Shown here piece after piece: positions 12,701 through 22,740 of a stretch of DNA of 64,000 bases. This DNA comes from Favolaschia claudopus (lineage: Eukaryota; Basidiomycota; Agaricomycetes; Agaricales; Mycenaceae), in NCBI GenBank assembly GCA_037176885.1, contig JAWWNJ010000076.1, positions 992,001 through 1,056,000 on the forward strand, written 5' to 3'. The notes under the pieces are model-generated. The model was not told the origin of the DNA. It did no database searches and was given only the letters and a program-made list of their open reading frames with translations. Position numbers and translations under genes: made by a program. Position 1 is the first letter of the stretch, and the number at the start of each line of letters is the position of its first letter.

Positions 12701-13807
12701 ATCCGAAGGTTACTATCGCGGATTCGTCTGAAACTGTTCCTACCGGACCGATCGAGTTGCCGGCGGAGAGCAGCTCTGGAGGGAGTCGTTGGCAGACGAT
12801 CACCTTCACGAGCAATACGAAGTCAAGGGAAGCGAGCACGAATTCAGATTCGTCGGCCTCGGTGCGTTTTCTTCTGTTTCAATTCTATGACGCTGATGTG
12901 TTGGTGTTTTCAGTCTCAACAATGGTCTTGCAATCTCTGGTTCGCGTCGGGCTCCGGAAGCTCATCGAGTTCTACCGCTACGTCGAGCAGCACAGCGAAG
13001 GCAACAGACGATACGATTGATCTGGCTCTCCGCGTGACGATGGTCACAGTTGACCGCGGTGGTTGGTTCCAGCCGCAGTTTTTCAAGGAGTCAAAGACAT
13101 TCTATAAGGTATGAGAATTTCGTTCTGATTTCGAATGGTAGCTTATTGAATTTGCGAATAGGTTGATCCTGATATCACTTGGACGAGTGCTACTCCCGAC
13201 GCCATGCCCAGCATCCTCAAGGGCGAGACACCGGTGACGGGTCTCATGCCTGGATTCCCAATCGCGTTCCTCATCGCGAAGGATATTGTTATCCGCATCA
13301 CGCATAGCTCGAGCTCGAGCGCAGAGTCTAAACAAGCCGACGCCGCGTCTGCTGCGTCCTCGGGAGGCCTCCTCTGCTTTTCGTATTCCAACAGTCACTC
13401 AAGCAGCTCAACTTCGACCTCCAGTAACTTCCAATCGTACTCCAACGGTTTCATTGTCAAAATTCCCGGGCCTCAGGTATACTTCATCCCTCTTTCTCAA
13501 CTCCGTGCTCACCTTGATTTTTTTCGTTCAGATTCTCGGCTACATGATTCAACTTGCCGACCCGGATCAAACGAAATTGATGCCTGCCACCCTCCCCGCC
13601 AATTTCTTCATTCCAGACGATGATTACAACAAGGGAGTTGAAGGTGGAGGGGGGCCGGATCATACTGTTAACCCTGGCGGTCCCAAGGCTGCGGCCCCGA
13701 CCATCACACAGGACAAGTTACGCGAAATGCTTGATAAGATGCTGAACGACAAGATTGGTGAGCTGTTTAACGAGGCAAAGGGTCCATCGGAAGGCACTTC
13801 AGCTTGA
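3761..13807 (+). CDS. triple astacin-type zincin with coiled-coil C-terminal region (5' end unresolved)
   Basis: A multi-exon gene with three successive zinc-metallopeptidase (zincin, M12A/astacin-like) domains. Domain 1 (about 3780-4260) reads HLLCHMLGMMHEH after splicing and has a Met-turn SLMRYPIP. It lacks the catalytic Glu of HExxH, so it is probably inactive. Domain 2 (about 4660-5620) has HEIGHALGLHHEHEHP, with an intron splitting the motif at 5241, and Met-turn DSIMLYSGY. Domain 3 (about 6080-6890) has HELGHALGLHHEHA, interrupted at the same place, and Met-turn NSVMLYGG. Domains 2 and 3 also share WDPYT.ITYGFLNP.KAT blocks. Pro/Gly-rich linkers follow. Then comes a region around LYDVAPNVGGPNG, a heptad-rich stretch near 12190-12700, and a Ser-rich C-terminal domain with GGWFQPQFF and GPQILGYMIQ. 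Seen: the domains and most splice joins keep frame from 3761 to the stop. Inferred: one protein of well over 1,500 residues. The C-terminal domain is not assigned and no signal peptide was located. The 3,748-nt intron 8077-11824 contains a transposon. Confidence 0.72.
8112..8232. repeat. left subterminal palindrome array of the transposon
   Basis: About five to six tandem degenerate palindromes of the form CCYACTC-N5/6-GAGTRGG, for example CCCACTCGGCCTGAGTAGG and CCTACTCGGTCTGAGTAGG, separated by 4-8 bp. Similar arrays in CACTA elements are known binding sites for the element's DNA-binding protein; that role here is inference. Confidence 0.9.
8240..11560 (+). other. transposon interior: one short ORF and a splice-signal-rich stretch, no transposase
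   Basis: A 76-codon ORF starts at the ATG at 9344 (MSHLPLTLPPSG..., with an acidic SSDGDEDDDE block) and ends at 9572; no domain is recognised. From about 9640 to 11380 the sequence alternates between short pyrimidine-rich tracts ending in CAG or TAG and donor-like G|GTATG or G|GTGAGT sites every 50-100 bp, as if made of many micro-exons. Longer ORFs here, such as 9652-10350, run straight through these signals and have no recognisable similarity. Around 8795-8835 is a GTGACGTGTAACAC motif resembling the promoter blocks of the two F-box genes downstream. Confidence 0.4.
11563..11770. repeat. right subterminal palindrome array of the transposon
   Basis: About seven to eight palindromic units with the same ACTC...GAGT core as the left array, here mostly CCCACTC-N6-GAGTGGG or AAGTGGG, at 3-6 bp spacing. 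The outermost unit merges with the terminal inverted repeat. The right array is longer and slightly diverged from the left one. Confidence 0.9.
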
Positions 13808-14203
13808 TTTGGTCGTATATTTGTTGTAACTCTGAAGTTGAGCAATATTATCATGGGATTCCTCGAATTAGAGGGCTTGGAATGAGATCTACGACACGGG
13901 TGCATTTTATCAACATTTATCGAAAATAACATCTAATCTCGACTTGATTTCAATTTTGAGATCGAAGCAAGTATGTCTCCAGTTGCTAGAGAGAGTTGAA
14001 GACGTTGATAATGGTCCGATTCTCGCTCGAGAGAGAAGGCTGCGTACGCATTCGGGCACAGTGAGCCAAGTGTCAAAATTAGAACGTAATGGGTTTGCGG
14101 CTCCTTTGACTGCTAAGAGAACCGGGGTGAGCTAAATGTACCAGATTCTACCTTGCATATTATCGATTTCTTCGTCAAAGGTGGCGGTGAGAGACGGAAA
14201 GTA
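13808..14203. other. intergenic, 3' flank of zincin gene
   Basis: AT-richer sequence between the zincin stop codon and the F-box promoter block. Nothing further is recognised on either strand. Confidence 0.6.
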
Positions 14204-14224
14204 GTCACATGGGCGCGTTTGATC
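14204..14224 (+). promoter_or_regulatory. shared upstream block of the F-box genes (copy 1)
   Basis: A 21-bp block beginning GTCACATGGGCGCG is identical to 17069-17089 upstream of the second F-box gene. It lies 84 bp before the ATG. A second shared motif, GTGACACGTnA, follows about 25 bp downstream in both, then a CTTCTCTYCC tract. The block is either a conserved regulatory element or a remnant of duplication. Confidence 0.65.
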
Positions 14225-14307
14225 TGTCCCACACCACGCCATCAGTGGCGTGACACGTAACACTTCTCTCCCTTTCCCACCACCACCAGAAGCACGAACG
14301 TCGCTAA

Positions 14308-15984
14308 ATGTACGCATTATCGCCTTTCAGCTCAAACTCAAACACAAATCTGACCTGGCATTCACCCAGGACGAAATCTGACCCCTCTGATGTTATCTCC
14401 AGGCGAGCAGAGATCACAAAGCAGCTTGCCATTTTGAATGCGGAAATATCTTTGCTGAAGGGGGAGTACAATGCCCTGTCGTCTGTCTCGATTCTCCCCA
14501 ACGAGATTCTGGTTCACATTCTGAGCGGCGTTCAAGATCCCACGTCCACTTATCCCAATCCCCTTCTCGTGTTAACCCGATTAATGCTTGTTTGCAAACA
14601 CTGGTGCGAGGTAATGCTCGCATCTCCGACGTTGTGGAGCAAAATATGTGGCGGATGGCAGTACAGGTCGAACTGTCTTACCGTCCAGCTTGCTCGCTCG
14701 GGTGAAGCGCCTCTATCAATCAAGCTCTCGCGACTTAACAACCAATTCGACGGGCCGACGGTTTTGCAGCATGCTAGACGGATACAAACCTTGGAGATAG
14801 GGGCTAGCCCGAAATACGTTCTGACGTTCATGCAGGATATGGCCGACTTCGACTTTCCCATCCTCTCGAATCTTGTGCTCAATCCAATTGAACGTGCTTC
14901 TGAGTCAGAAGACGACACGGCTTCAGAAGTGATTTTCCCATCCGAACTATTCGATCGCATTCCCCGCCTCTGTAACCTATCCCTCTCACGCATCAATGCG
15001 CGGTGGGAAACCTTACCTCCACTGAGGAGTCTTTCGCTCACAGCCAACCGCCAGACTGGTAACGGTCCGCTCCCGTTCAGCATACTCGCGCAGTTCTTGG
15101 AATCATCGCCGTTCCTCGATACCTTGCACCTCGACATGATGCTCGCTGATCATACACCAGAGGGCGTTCAGCAGATCACCCTCTCACATTTAGCTGTCCT
15201 CTACATCCGCGATTACATCCAACAATGCGAAGCCTTGGTAAAACTACTTGTTTTTCCCCCAACGACGCAGGTCCAGCTGTATACACAATCTATCAATAAC
15301 GGCTCCCATGTCCGCGACATCCTCCTTCCCATCCGCCGGCATCTACGCGCACCCGGCGCTCCATTGACCCAAACCCTCGTCCTCCAGGCTCCATTCATCG
15401 CAGGTTCCATTGGACACTGTAGCGTGTCCTGCTTCACAACCAACTTCGACTCCAAGCAAGGCGCCACCCTTGACGAATGGGACGGGCACTTCATGACCCC
15501 CGCTCTTCGACAAATCCTATCCAAAGTCCTCGAAGCGTTGCCGTCTCACTCCCTCACCTTCCTCGACGCGACCCAAGCTCAATTCTCGCGTCCTACGTGG
15601 AAAATGACGCTCGCGTTGTTACCTGCGCTCCACACGGTACGGCTGTACGTCGGTGCAGGCGGCGCCAGTTTCTGCGATGCGGCGTTGGAGATGAATATAT
15701 CCTTCACCGCTATTGATCTACGATCGTTCATTCGCGCGCGCGATCCAGAGGGAGCGCAGGAAGACGATCCCGAGTTGGAGGAGATTGCGCCGTTTTTTGA
15801 AGCGCTGAAACGGTTGTTGCTTCCGCGAAATCACGCTCAGGGTAAGACTCTCGGCAGACTTACAGTGAGAGACTACTTTGGCGCATTAAATTTTGAGCCA
15901 TCGGAATGGGAGGAATTGGTGGATAAAGTTGAAGTGGCAATCGGCTTCGCCGCCTATCGTGTCGAGGAATCTTCTGCGGAGTAG
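14308..15984 (+). CDS. F-box protein, 558 aa
   Basis: A single-exon ORF. Residues about 30-50 form a short heptad-like helix (RRAEITKQLAILNAEISLL). The F-box follows immediately with LPNEILVHIL and continues through LVCKHWCEVMLASPTLWSKI to about residue 115. The remaining ~440 residues are Leu-rich with spacing compatible with a degenerate leucine-rich-repeat substrate-recognition domain. F-box proteins recruit substrates to SCF ubiquitin ligases through Skp1, and this architecture (helix, F-box, LRR-like tail) is typical of the large Agaricomycete F-box families. The ATG at 14308 gives a sensible leader and lies 84 bp after the promoter block shared with the neighbouring F-box gene. The substrate cannot be inferred. 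Confidence 0.88.
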   Translation: MYALSPFSSNSNTNLTWHSPRTKSDPSDVISRRAEITKQLAILNAEISLLKGEYNALSSVSILPNEILVHILSGVQDPTSTYPNPLLVLTRLMLVCKHWCEVMLASPTLWSKICGGWQYRSNCLTVQLARSGEAPLSIKLSRLNNQFDGPTVLQHARRIQTLEIGASPKYVLTFMQDMADFDFPILSNLVLNPIERASESEDDTASEVIFPSELFDRIPRLCNLSLSRINARWETLPPLRSLSLTANRQTGNGPLPFSILAQFLESSPFLDTLHLDMMLADHTPEGVQQITLSHLAVLYIRDYIQQCEALVKLLVFPPTTQVQLYTQSINNGSHVRDILLPIRRHLRAPGAPLTQTLVLQAPFIAGSIGHCSVSCFTTNFDSKQGATLDEWDGHFMTPALRQILSKVLEALPSHSLTFLDATQAQFSRPTWKMTLALLPALHTVRLYVGAGGASFCDAALEMNISFTAIDLRSFIRARDPEGAQEDDPELEEIAPFFEALKRLLLPRNHAQGKTLGRLTVRDYFGALNFEPSEWEELVDKVEVAIGFAAYRVEESSAE

Positions 15985-17068
15985 TCGCGGTTTGGTCGCG
16001 GTTTCCTTTTTAAATTTCTGTCGCCACCAAATAGAATTAATTCAATCATACTTCAAACACATTTACAGTAACGCTCAGCAAATGTCTCTGCCTCCAAACA
16101 ACCCAGCGTAATACCGCGACAGCTTTGAGCTCACACGGTCCGTGATAGCCACCTCCAAATTCTCGTTTCGATTTTGCTTCAGTTTTTGATCCATTCCGTC
16201 ACGGTTAATCTTGGGTTCGTCCGGATGCCATCTAGCTATGATCATCGATATCGTTTCCGCCCCCGCACCTGAGGCTCCTACCAGAGGATGGCCGAGAATA
16301 TTTCGAAAATTCGTTACGATTGCTGACGTAAGGAAGGAAATCGTTCTTTCCAGCCTCACTTTGCGATCAATAATGTCCGGCATTTGCCGATCTTTTGCGC
16401 TTTGTCTTTCCTTTGTGTAGTTAAAACTCCATATTCCTTGAGAGGTTCAAAACAAATTATTCTGCACCTACTGCCTTCATTTTTGTGTATGTATTCGTTC
16501 CCGTCCCCGCTTTCGGGGGGAAACAAGTACGGCACGTGAGCGGCGGTATAAAAACGTACGGCACGTGAGATCTGCGTCCCGTGCGGTGATTGATGCAGAT
16601 TGATGACGGATCAATACAGACAAGCCTGCCACAGTCGGCCTATATAGGTAGCAGTGTAAGTAATGTGTAGAATTCACATCTAGACCCCAAATAAGGCTTC
16701 ATCGTGCAGCTTGCGGAGAAAATAACGAGCCTTTATTGATGCGAGCGTGACACCAAGAGGATCGAAGTCCTTCTAGGACCTTCAAGTTGTTGGTACGAAG
16801 GATCAAAGCAAGATCACTCGGATCGGAATCAAATGATGAAATCGGAATCGTGCCTGCCATGCGAAGCGTGGCCTCAACACCAAGTACTCATGAGCATTGA
16901 GCTAGGTACTCGTAACGCGGAATTGAACAAGACGGATTAAAATTTCTAAACCATTATCACATATGTTTCAATCATGGGCCAATAACCTCAACATGTACCC
17001 GATCACTTCCGGACCACTTCGAGTACTTAAATTGTATCTCCCCTCGATAATTACGGAAAACGCACATG
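15985..17068. other. intergenic with duplicated CACGTG box
   Basis: No gene is supported; the minus-strand ORF at 16075-16383 has no recognisable domain. At 16527-16540 and 16556-16569 the 14-mer GTACGGCACGTGAG occurs twice, 29 bp apart, around a TATAAAAA-like sequence. CACGTG is the classic E-box bound by bHLH regulators. No gene start follows within 500 bp. Confidence 0.5.
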
Positions 17069-17089
17069 GTCACATGGGCGCGTTTGATC
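17069..17089 (+). promoter_or_regulatory. shared upstream block of the F-box genes (copy 2)
   Basis: Identical over 21 bp to 14204-14224 and 47 bp upstream of the second F-box ATG. It is followed by GATGTGACACGTCACTGTAA, related to the segment at the same relative place in copy 1. Confidence 0.65.
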
Positions 17090-17135
17090 CCGCTCGCACT
17101 GATGTGACACGTCACTGTAACTCTTCTCTTCCCCC

Positions 17136-18296
17136 ATGGTCCTCACTCGCAGCGCGAGTAGAGCGAAATGTATCTTCATATGGCTCCCAAACGAGATTCT
17201 TGACCTCATCGCTAGCGAGCTGTCAACCGCAGACCTTGCCGTCGTCTGCCGAACCTCTCGATTGCTGAGAAATATCGCCATGCCTCTGCTCTACCGCTGC
17301 GTGAAGCTCTCCACCAGATCCGGGCTCATGTTATTTGCTCGTAGTCTTTTACGAAGCTTTGAAGCTTCCCTACCGAATCTGGTGCGCGAGTTTGACGTAG
17401 CACACTTCACGGACAAGAAAGCGTGCGTGACTGGCAATTACTGGCTTCCATTTATCTGTCCTTACTAGAAATATCCGATAGTACAGTTTACCCCGGCCTC
17501 GTGGTCCACACAAACCACACTCTCTGCCGAATGATCCATCTCGAAAGTCTCACTCTTCTTGAACGCTCCATCGACTACACCCACCTTCTTGAACACGGTC
17601 AATTCCCGGAACTCGTCGTGTTTCAATATCTCGTTCCGTCGCACGCTCTTCCAGCTCTAACATCATTCCTCAACTGCCATAAAAACATCACAGACCTAGG
17701 TCTCATCTCACCCTGCTCCCTGAAGTTCTCCACACCCTTGTCTCTTCCAAAACTACAGAGCTTCATGGGGTCTTTCGCATTCCTTTCCGCTCTCGACCTG
17801 ACAGACGTCTCCCTCACGGACCTTACATTGCTTCTCTACCCACCCGATATTGCCGCCGCTCACGCTGTGCTGGCCAACTTGCATGAAATGAAAATGCTCT
17901 CAACCGTCGAGGTCATGGGTATGGACGCCAACGAGCGAGCAATCCTGCACGTAATCGCTGCCCATCTACCCCATGTGCAGGAACTAGTCTTCCATCATTG
18001 TACGACGACATCGTCCCCTATTTCTTCGGAAGAGTCGCTCAACATTGCCGCGTCACTGGAAACGCTGGGTCAGCTGCGTAGCATAAATTTCGGAACCGTT
18101 GGTGAAAACGTTATCGAAGATCGAGTCATGGTGGCACAGTGGTCGGCGGCATGCAAAGGTCTGACTTCGGTGATTCTCGGTATGTTTACTTTCTTTCCTG
18201 CTTACTCATTTGGTTGATCAACGTGTTGTTATCCTAATAGATGAACGGCAGTGGGACTTGAAGGAGAACGATTGGGTTGTTTCGTGGAACTTGTAA
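17136..18296 (+). CDS. F-box protein, 346 aa, three exons
   Basis: Exons 17136-17422, 17482-18179 and 18241-18296 join in frame through introns of 59 and 61 nt and total exactly 1,041 nt. An N-terminal F-box (LPNEILDLIASELSTADLA, then VCRTSRLLRNIAMPLLYR) occupies about residues 14-60. The rest is Leu-rich with LRR-like segments such as FPELVVFQYL and LPHVQELVFHHC. It probably serves as an SCF substrate adaptor. It is shorter than the upstream F-box protein and has introns where the neighbour has none, yet both share the upstream block. Sequence similarity outside the F-box is weak by eye. The short last exon (18 codons) is supported by clean splice sites and an immediate stop. Confidence 0.85.
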
Positions 18297-18803
18297 ATGT
18301 GAGATGTATAAGCGCCTGTATGCATTGTTGAGTTTTCGTATCTCTTATTTTCACAATCGTCTTTATTACTCCGGGCTGAAATTAGGTCTCCGATCAGCAG
18401 TACTAGGTAGAGAGATTCAATTATGACAGATATCTTTAGAAATCCAGCTCCGAGCATACTTCTTAGCTCGGGCGAGGCCTTTGAAGCATGTAGCAAGTAT
18501 CTACAACGAAGCAGTGTCGACTATTTGAGTGTAAGGATCATTCAACATTGACAACCCCGAGCTGCCCGAGCCTTATTTCAGCAAACCTTGCAAGCCAGAA
18601 TACTTCAGGATTGCATTGCATTTCAGGAAGGCGTAATATGTCAGTGAATCTCTTACTTGAGGAGGCAAACACCATTTCAATTCGCATCGAGTCAAACCAA
18701 GCTGGTAGCAAGGTTGCATTGAACGCATAAATACGGAGTGGCCTAGCAAAATCAAAGACGTCCGTGTCCGTTTCAAGTCGAACGAATTGAGCCGTGATGA
18801 GAT
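18297..18803. other. intergenic between convergent genes
   Basis: The 3' ends of the F-box gene (+) and the CBM52-like gene (-) face each other here. Short ORFs show nothing recognisable. Confidence 0.6.
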
Positions 18804-19600
18804 TCAAAACGCCCTGCACTTCCCCCCACTCCCAAACAACCCAGGGCAACACGGCGGCAACTCGCATCCGTAATAATTGCAATATTCATCCGGTCCGAAT
18901 TCCGGGATACAAGTCGGCGCGCGGGTGCCAACCGCATACAGCAGCCCGAGAGCGCAACTGTGATTATGAGGCATCGTATTAGCTTCGTGAAAGTAAAGGG
19001 ATAGTGTTGAACCTCACCGTTGTTTCGACGGATCATAACATTCGTCACCGCACCGTATGAACGGGATCCCGTTGACGATGGAGCAGAATTGGAAGCCACT
19101 GATGCAGACGGTCTGTGTGGATATTGGGTTATTATTTTTCTGAATTTAGAAAGGAGTAATTGATGAATCGTACGGTGGATGGGTCAAACGGGGATCCAGA
19201 GCAGTTCTGCAGAGGGTTTGTTCCAGTCGGTGAGAATGGTTGCAGGGTCTTGGTAGCGCAGCTACGAAAAGCGGAAAGAAACAAGTGAATAAATAGATGA
19301 AAAACGATTGAGGAATGAGGGAACGCGTACCTATACTGTTTGGTCGAGTAGCAAGTATCGTCTCCGCATCTGAGGTAATAGTCTCCGCCAATGATGGGGC
19401 AGAGGAAGTTATCGTCTTGGCAGGTGTACTGTTATACGAACTATTTCAAGACTTAATAATGAATTCCAGAGCATTTGGCGAACCTGAGACGGGTAGTACT
19501 GGACTCCGAAGCCGCAGTTTGCTAAGTCTTCGCCGACAACAAGAGTAGAGCAAGCAAGCAATGAAGTGAACGCAATTGATATTTGAAGGAGACGGGACAT
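18804..19600 (-). CDS. secreted Cys-rich protein with CBM52-type repeats
   Basis: The ATG at 19598-19600 begins a clear signal peptide (MSRLLQISIAFTSLLACST, cleavage probably near VVGED). After splicing, the mature protein shows the CBM52 pattern: YYPSQYTCQDDNFLCP, then LRCGDDTCYSTKQYSC, a second unit with VCISGFQFCSIVNG and RCGDECYDPSKQRC, and a final PPCCPGLFGSGGKCRAF tail before the TGA. About four short introns interrupt it, several placed between cysteine units. CBM52 modules are small carbohydrate-binding domains found in fungal beta-glucan-active or wall proteins. No catalytic domain is attached, so this is likely a small secreted wall- or glucan-binding protein. It sits beside a secreted oxidase, but co-regulation is not shown. 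Confidence 0.78.
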
Positions 19601-20470
19601 TGGAATTGAGACTGCCCTGAGGAATTGAGATCGAGGAAGGCGTTATCGAGTTATATAGCAGAGCAGGGCCGCGATTAAATAAATCAGTGATACAGCTGAC
19701 ACACCGACGTCAAAGGGAGTGTTCAGGTTTGACTCGCGCGTCGGCAACTTGCTGTTGAGGTTGGCGGATGGTCCCTGAAATTGACTCGATGCATGATTCG
19801 ATGCTCATTACGAGCAAAAATCGTACATGCCTTCTTGCGAATTTCGGAGGCGATACTTACTAAAGCCTAGATCCAGTCAGGACGTCCAGAAGGATGGGAT
19901 GAGTTCGGTGATTTGCGCATGCGACTGAAAGCGAAGGCAAGTAGCTCAGAGGAAATCGGGCTGGGTATATTTCCGACACGCACCGGAGATAAAACTCGAC
20001 TAACTTAGCTGCAAGGGATTTCAGGGGCAAATACCTACGCAGAACTGAGGTACGAACGATCCGATGTTCAAGTTCTAGACAGTTGGGGTTCCCAAAGGTG
20101 TTCTTCAAGATCCAACATGACTCACTTTCTACTGCCCAGTGTCAGTACGGCGCACCTAGCGGCGAGTGAAGTTTACGGACGGTATGACTAGGGTAGAGTA
20201 TTTCTGGGGACAGACACCGTTCGACGTCAAGCGCTTGAAGGGTTGAAATCGGGTTGAGCATTCCATTTGTCCCTTGAAGCAAGGTGGTGGTTGCTGGGAG
20301 AGCGAGTGACAGTCACATCACAGCCTGAATCGGGCCGCGGTAGCCGGCTGCAACTTTCGGCTTCCGCTGCCGAAGTGATAAAACACGATAATTTCGACAC
20401 CCCTCGGTGAAGGGCGAAAGAAACAAAAACGCCGCGAAGCAGATAGATATAACGAATACTCAAAGTCTGA
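19601..20470. other. intergenic, no supported gene
   Basis: Upstream region of the CBM52-like gene and downstream region of the GMC oxidoreductase. Only short ORFs without recognisable similarity. Confidence 0.6.
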
Positions 20471-22740
20471 CTAGCTCCACATATCTTTAACAAAATCCGA
20501 CGCCCTTTCTCCAATAATATACGCAGCCGCCTGCGTATGAGCAGCAGGAATAAACGGCTACAATATTGGTTGAGCTCGAGACATCAACTGTTGTGAAGAA
20601 AAGATCGAAAACTCACAGCAACCGACAAATCAACAACCCTCAGCCCCTTCAACCCCTTCACCCGCAGATCCGGATCCACCACACCCCAATTGGCATTCTT
20701 GGGAGACATACTCGCAGTGCCGACAGGATGAAAGACTGTGGCGGCATTCTGTCGGATGAACGAATCCAATTCTGCGTCAGTGCTCTTCAGGCTGACATTT
20801 GCGACGGGGGAAATGATAAAACTGTTCCATGCGGGTGCGGCAGCGAAGCGGAGACACGATTTGAGTGCTTCACGCATGATGAAGAGGTCGATCGGGGAGT
20901 CGAGGAGGTTTGGGTTAATGAGTGGTGGAGTGAACGGGTTGTTGGTTGAGATAGTAACTGAGCCACCTGGGTTGAGATGAATTTTGTTGTTAGAAATGCG
21001 TTCTATTTGATTTGAGATGAAATGAACGTACGAGAGGCTGGCGAGACGACGGCGGGGAAAATACTGATATAATTCCCCGTCGGTGGCGGCGGCGTAAAGC
21101 TTCCAGCCCCGAAGATCACCTCGTAATGTGGTGTGTTCAATCCAGCCGAAGGATCCCTCCCACCCTCAAACACAGACGCGTTATCGGGGACGCGCAACCA
21201 CCCAAGCTGGTTCGTCGGCGGATCAATCAATGGACCCGTTCGAGAGGTATTCCACTCCGCAAATTGTTCCGCCGCCAACGTTGCGTTGCGCTCGGCGGTT
21301 TCCCAGGTATCGGTGGAGTTCACTTGGAAGGAGAAAAAGACGAGTGGGTGATCCGTCAGATTTCGTCCCACCGAAGGAAGGTGATGAATTGACTTGATGC
21401 CGAGGGAGGAGAGGGTTGTAGAGTCACCGATACCGGAGTGGAGGAGGATCTTGGGTGTGTTGATGCTTCCGGCGGAAAGGATGACTTCTTTGATTGCTGT
21501 GAGAGTGAATTTCTTTCCTACGGGGCAGCTCAGAAAATGCCCAGGAGATAAGTGGATGCGGATGCCGACCATTGAGATCTTGAACGAACTCAATTCTGCG
21601 CAAGTCACCTGAAGCCGTTTGCAGGACTCGTGTGACTCTCGCGTTGAGGAGAACGTGAAGATTCGGACGCGCGACGAATTGGGGAGCCAGATACGACGTA
21701 GCGGAACTGCTCCTGGATCCATTCTTCACCGTTTGCGCTTCCCAGCCTAAATCATCGCGACGAGAACATTTTCTTTGAACATGGTGGAGCAATCCAAGAT
21801 CATGACACCCAAACTCACCAATTCCAATTGGATATCCCGAATTCATATCAAGATTGAACGGAAACTCCCTAGGCAACTCCGCCGTCGTTTCAAATATTCT
21901 TGAATCGATGGAGGTGGGGAAGCCAGGCAGTGAAACAGAGTTGATCCCCGTGAAGCTATGGACGGCTGGATTATATTTGCCGGTATCGTTTGAGGTGGGG
22001 ATAAATCTCTCGTTCTACCAGCCAGAAGAATATAAGAGCGTGGAATGTATGAGAAAAGAAGGAGGAAAGAACAGACGAACCTTACGTATGTACGGAATCA
22101 ACTCATCCCAAGACCATTTCGGTTCGCCCGTAACGTCCGCCCAACGATCGTAATCCTCCTTTGAACCGCGTGTGTATACGAGGTAATCTTTAAGCAACAT
22201 ATTCAATCAATCATCTCATAATTTTCATACACATAATGCAAACAAACTCACTAACGGACGAACTGCCGCCCAACACAAACCCTCTCGGGTATGGAATCGC
22301 CCGGCCGTCCAACCCAGCTTGCGGCGTGGTGGTGTAGTTCCAGTCTTGCGGAGTGTCGGGGGTGGCAAGGGGTGCGAAGAAGGGGACAATTATATCGAGA
22401 ACGTCGGTGTTTCTGTAGAGGACAGTCAATGGTTGAATTCGACATTCACGGAGAGAGCGAAATAGTGAGACGTACGAGCCACCCGCTTCAAGTACCAGAA
22501 CTGAATGATTAGGATTTTCGGAGAGGCGATTGGCGACGACGTTGCCAGCTGTTCCGCCTGCGGGAAAGCATAGTCAGACGACGAAACATGCGCCGAGGTG
22601 AGTGAGCGCGTACCGCCTACGACAATGAAGTCGAACTTCAAATTGAGTTTATTCAGATCCGCCACATCGGTGAGGATTGTACTCGTTACTGCGAGTGCAA
22701 ACGAGAGTAGAAGTATCAGTCGGTTTGCAAGACGGGACAT
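20471..22740 (-). CDS. secreted GMC oxidoreductase, aryl-alcohol-oxidase-like
   Basis: The ATG at 22738-22740 starts a signal peptide (MSRLANRLILLLSFALAV). The FAD dinucleotide-binding segment FDFIVVGGGTAGNVVANRLS is split by an intron. Then come LVLEAGG, YPRGFVLGGSSSVN (GMC signature 1 region), SAGSINTPKILLHSGIG (GMC signature 2), and the C-terminal HPVGTASMSP and VVDLSVAPFIPAAHTQAAAY blocks that hold the two active-site histidines of the family. About seven introns were placed, all preserving frame; for example a 55-nt intron after FVQDLNG rejoins KKFTLTAIKEV. The protein ends with DFVKDMWS at 20471. These flavoenzymes oxidise aromatic or aliphatic alcohols and supply H2O2 extracellularly, typically supporting lignin-degrading peroxidases. 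Exact substrate is unknown; the gene appears intact. Confidence 0.9.

Noticed and set aside
16075..16383. 102-codon minus-strand ORF
   Set aside because: No domain, no splice partners, and composition like surrounding intergenic sequence.
20566..21612. Several plus-strand ORFs of 70-130 codons
   Set aside because: Antisense to the intact GMC oxidoreductase.
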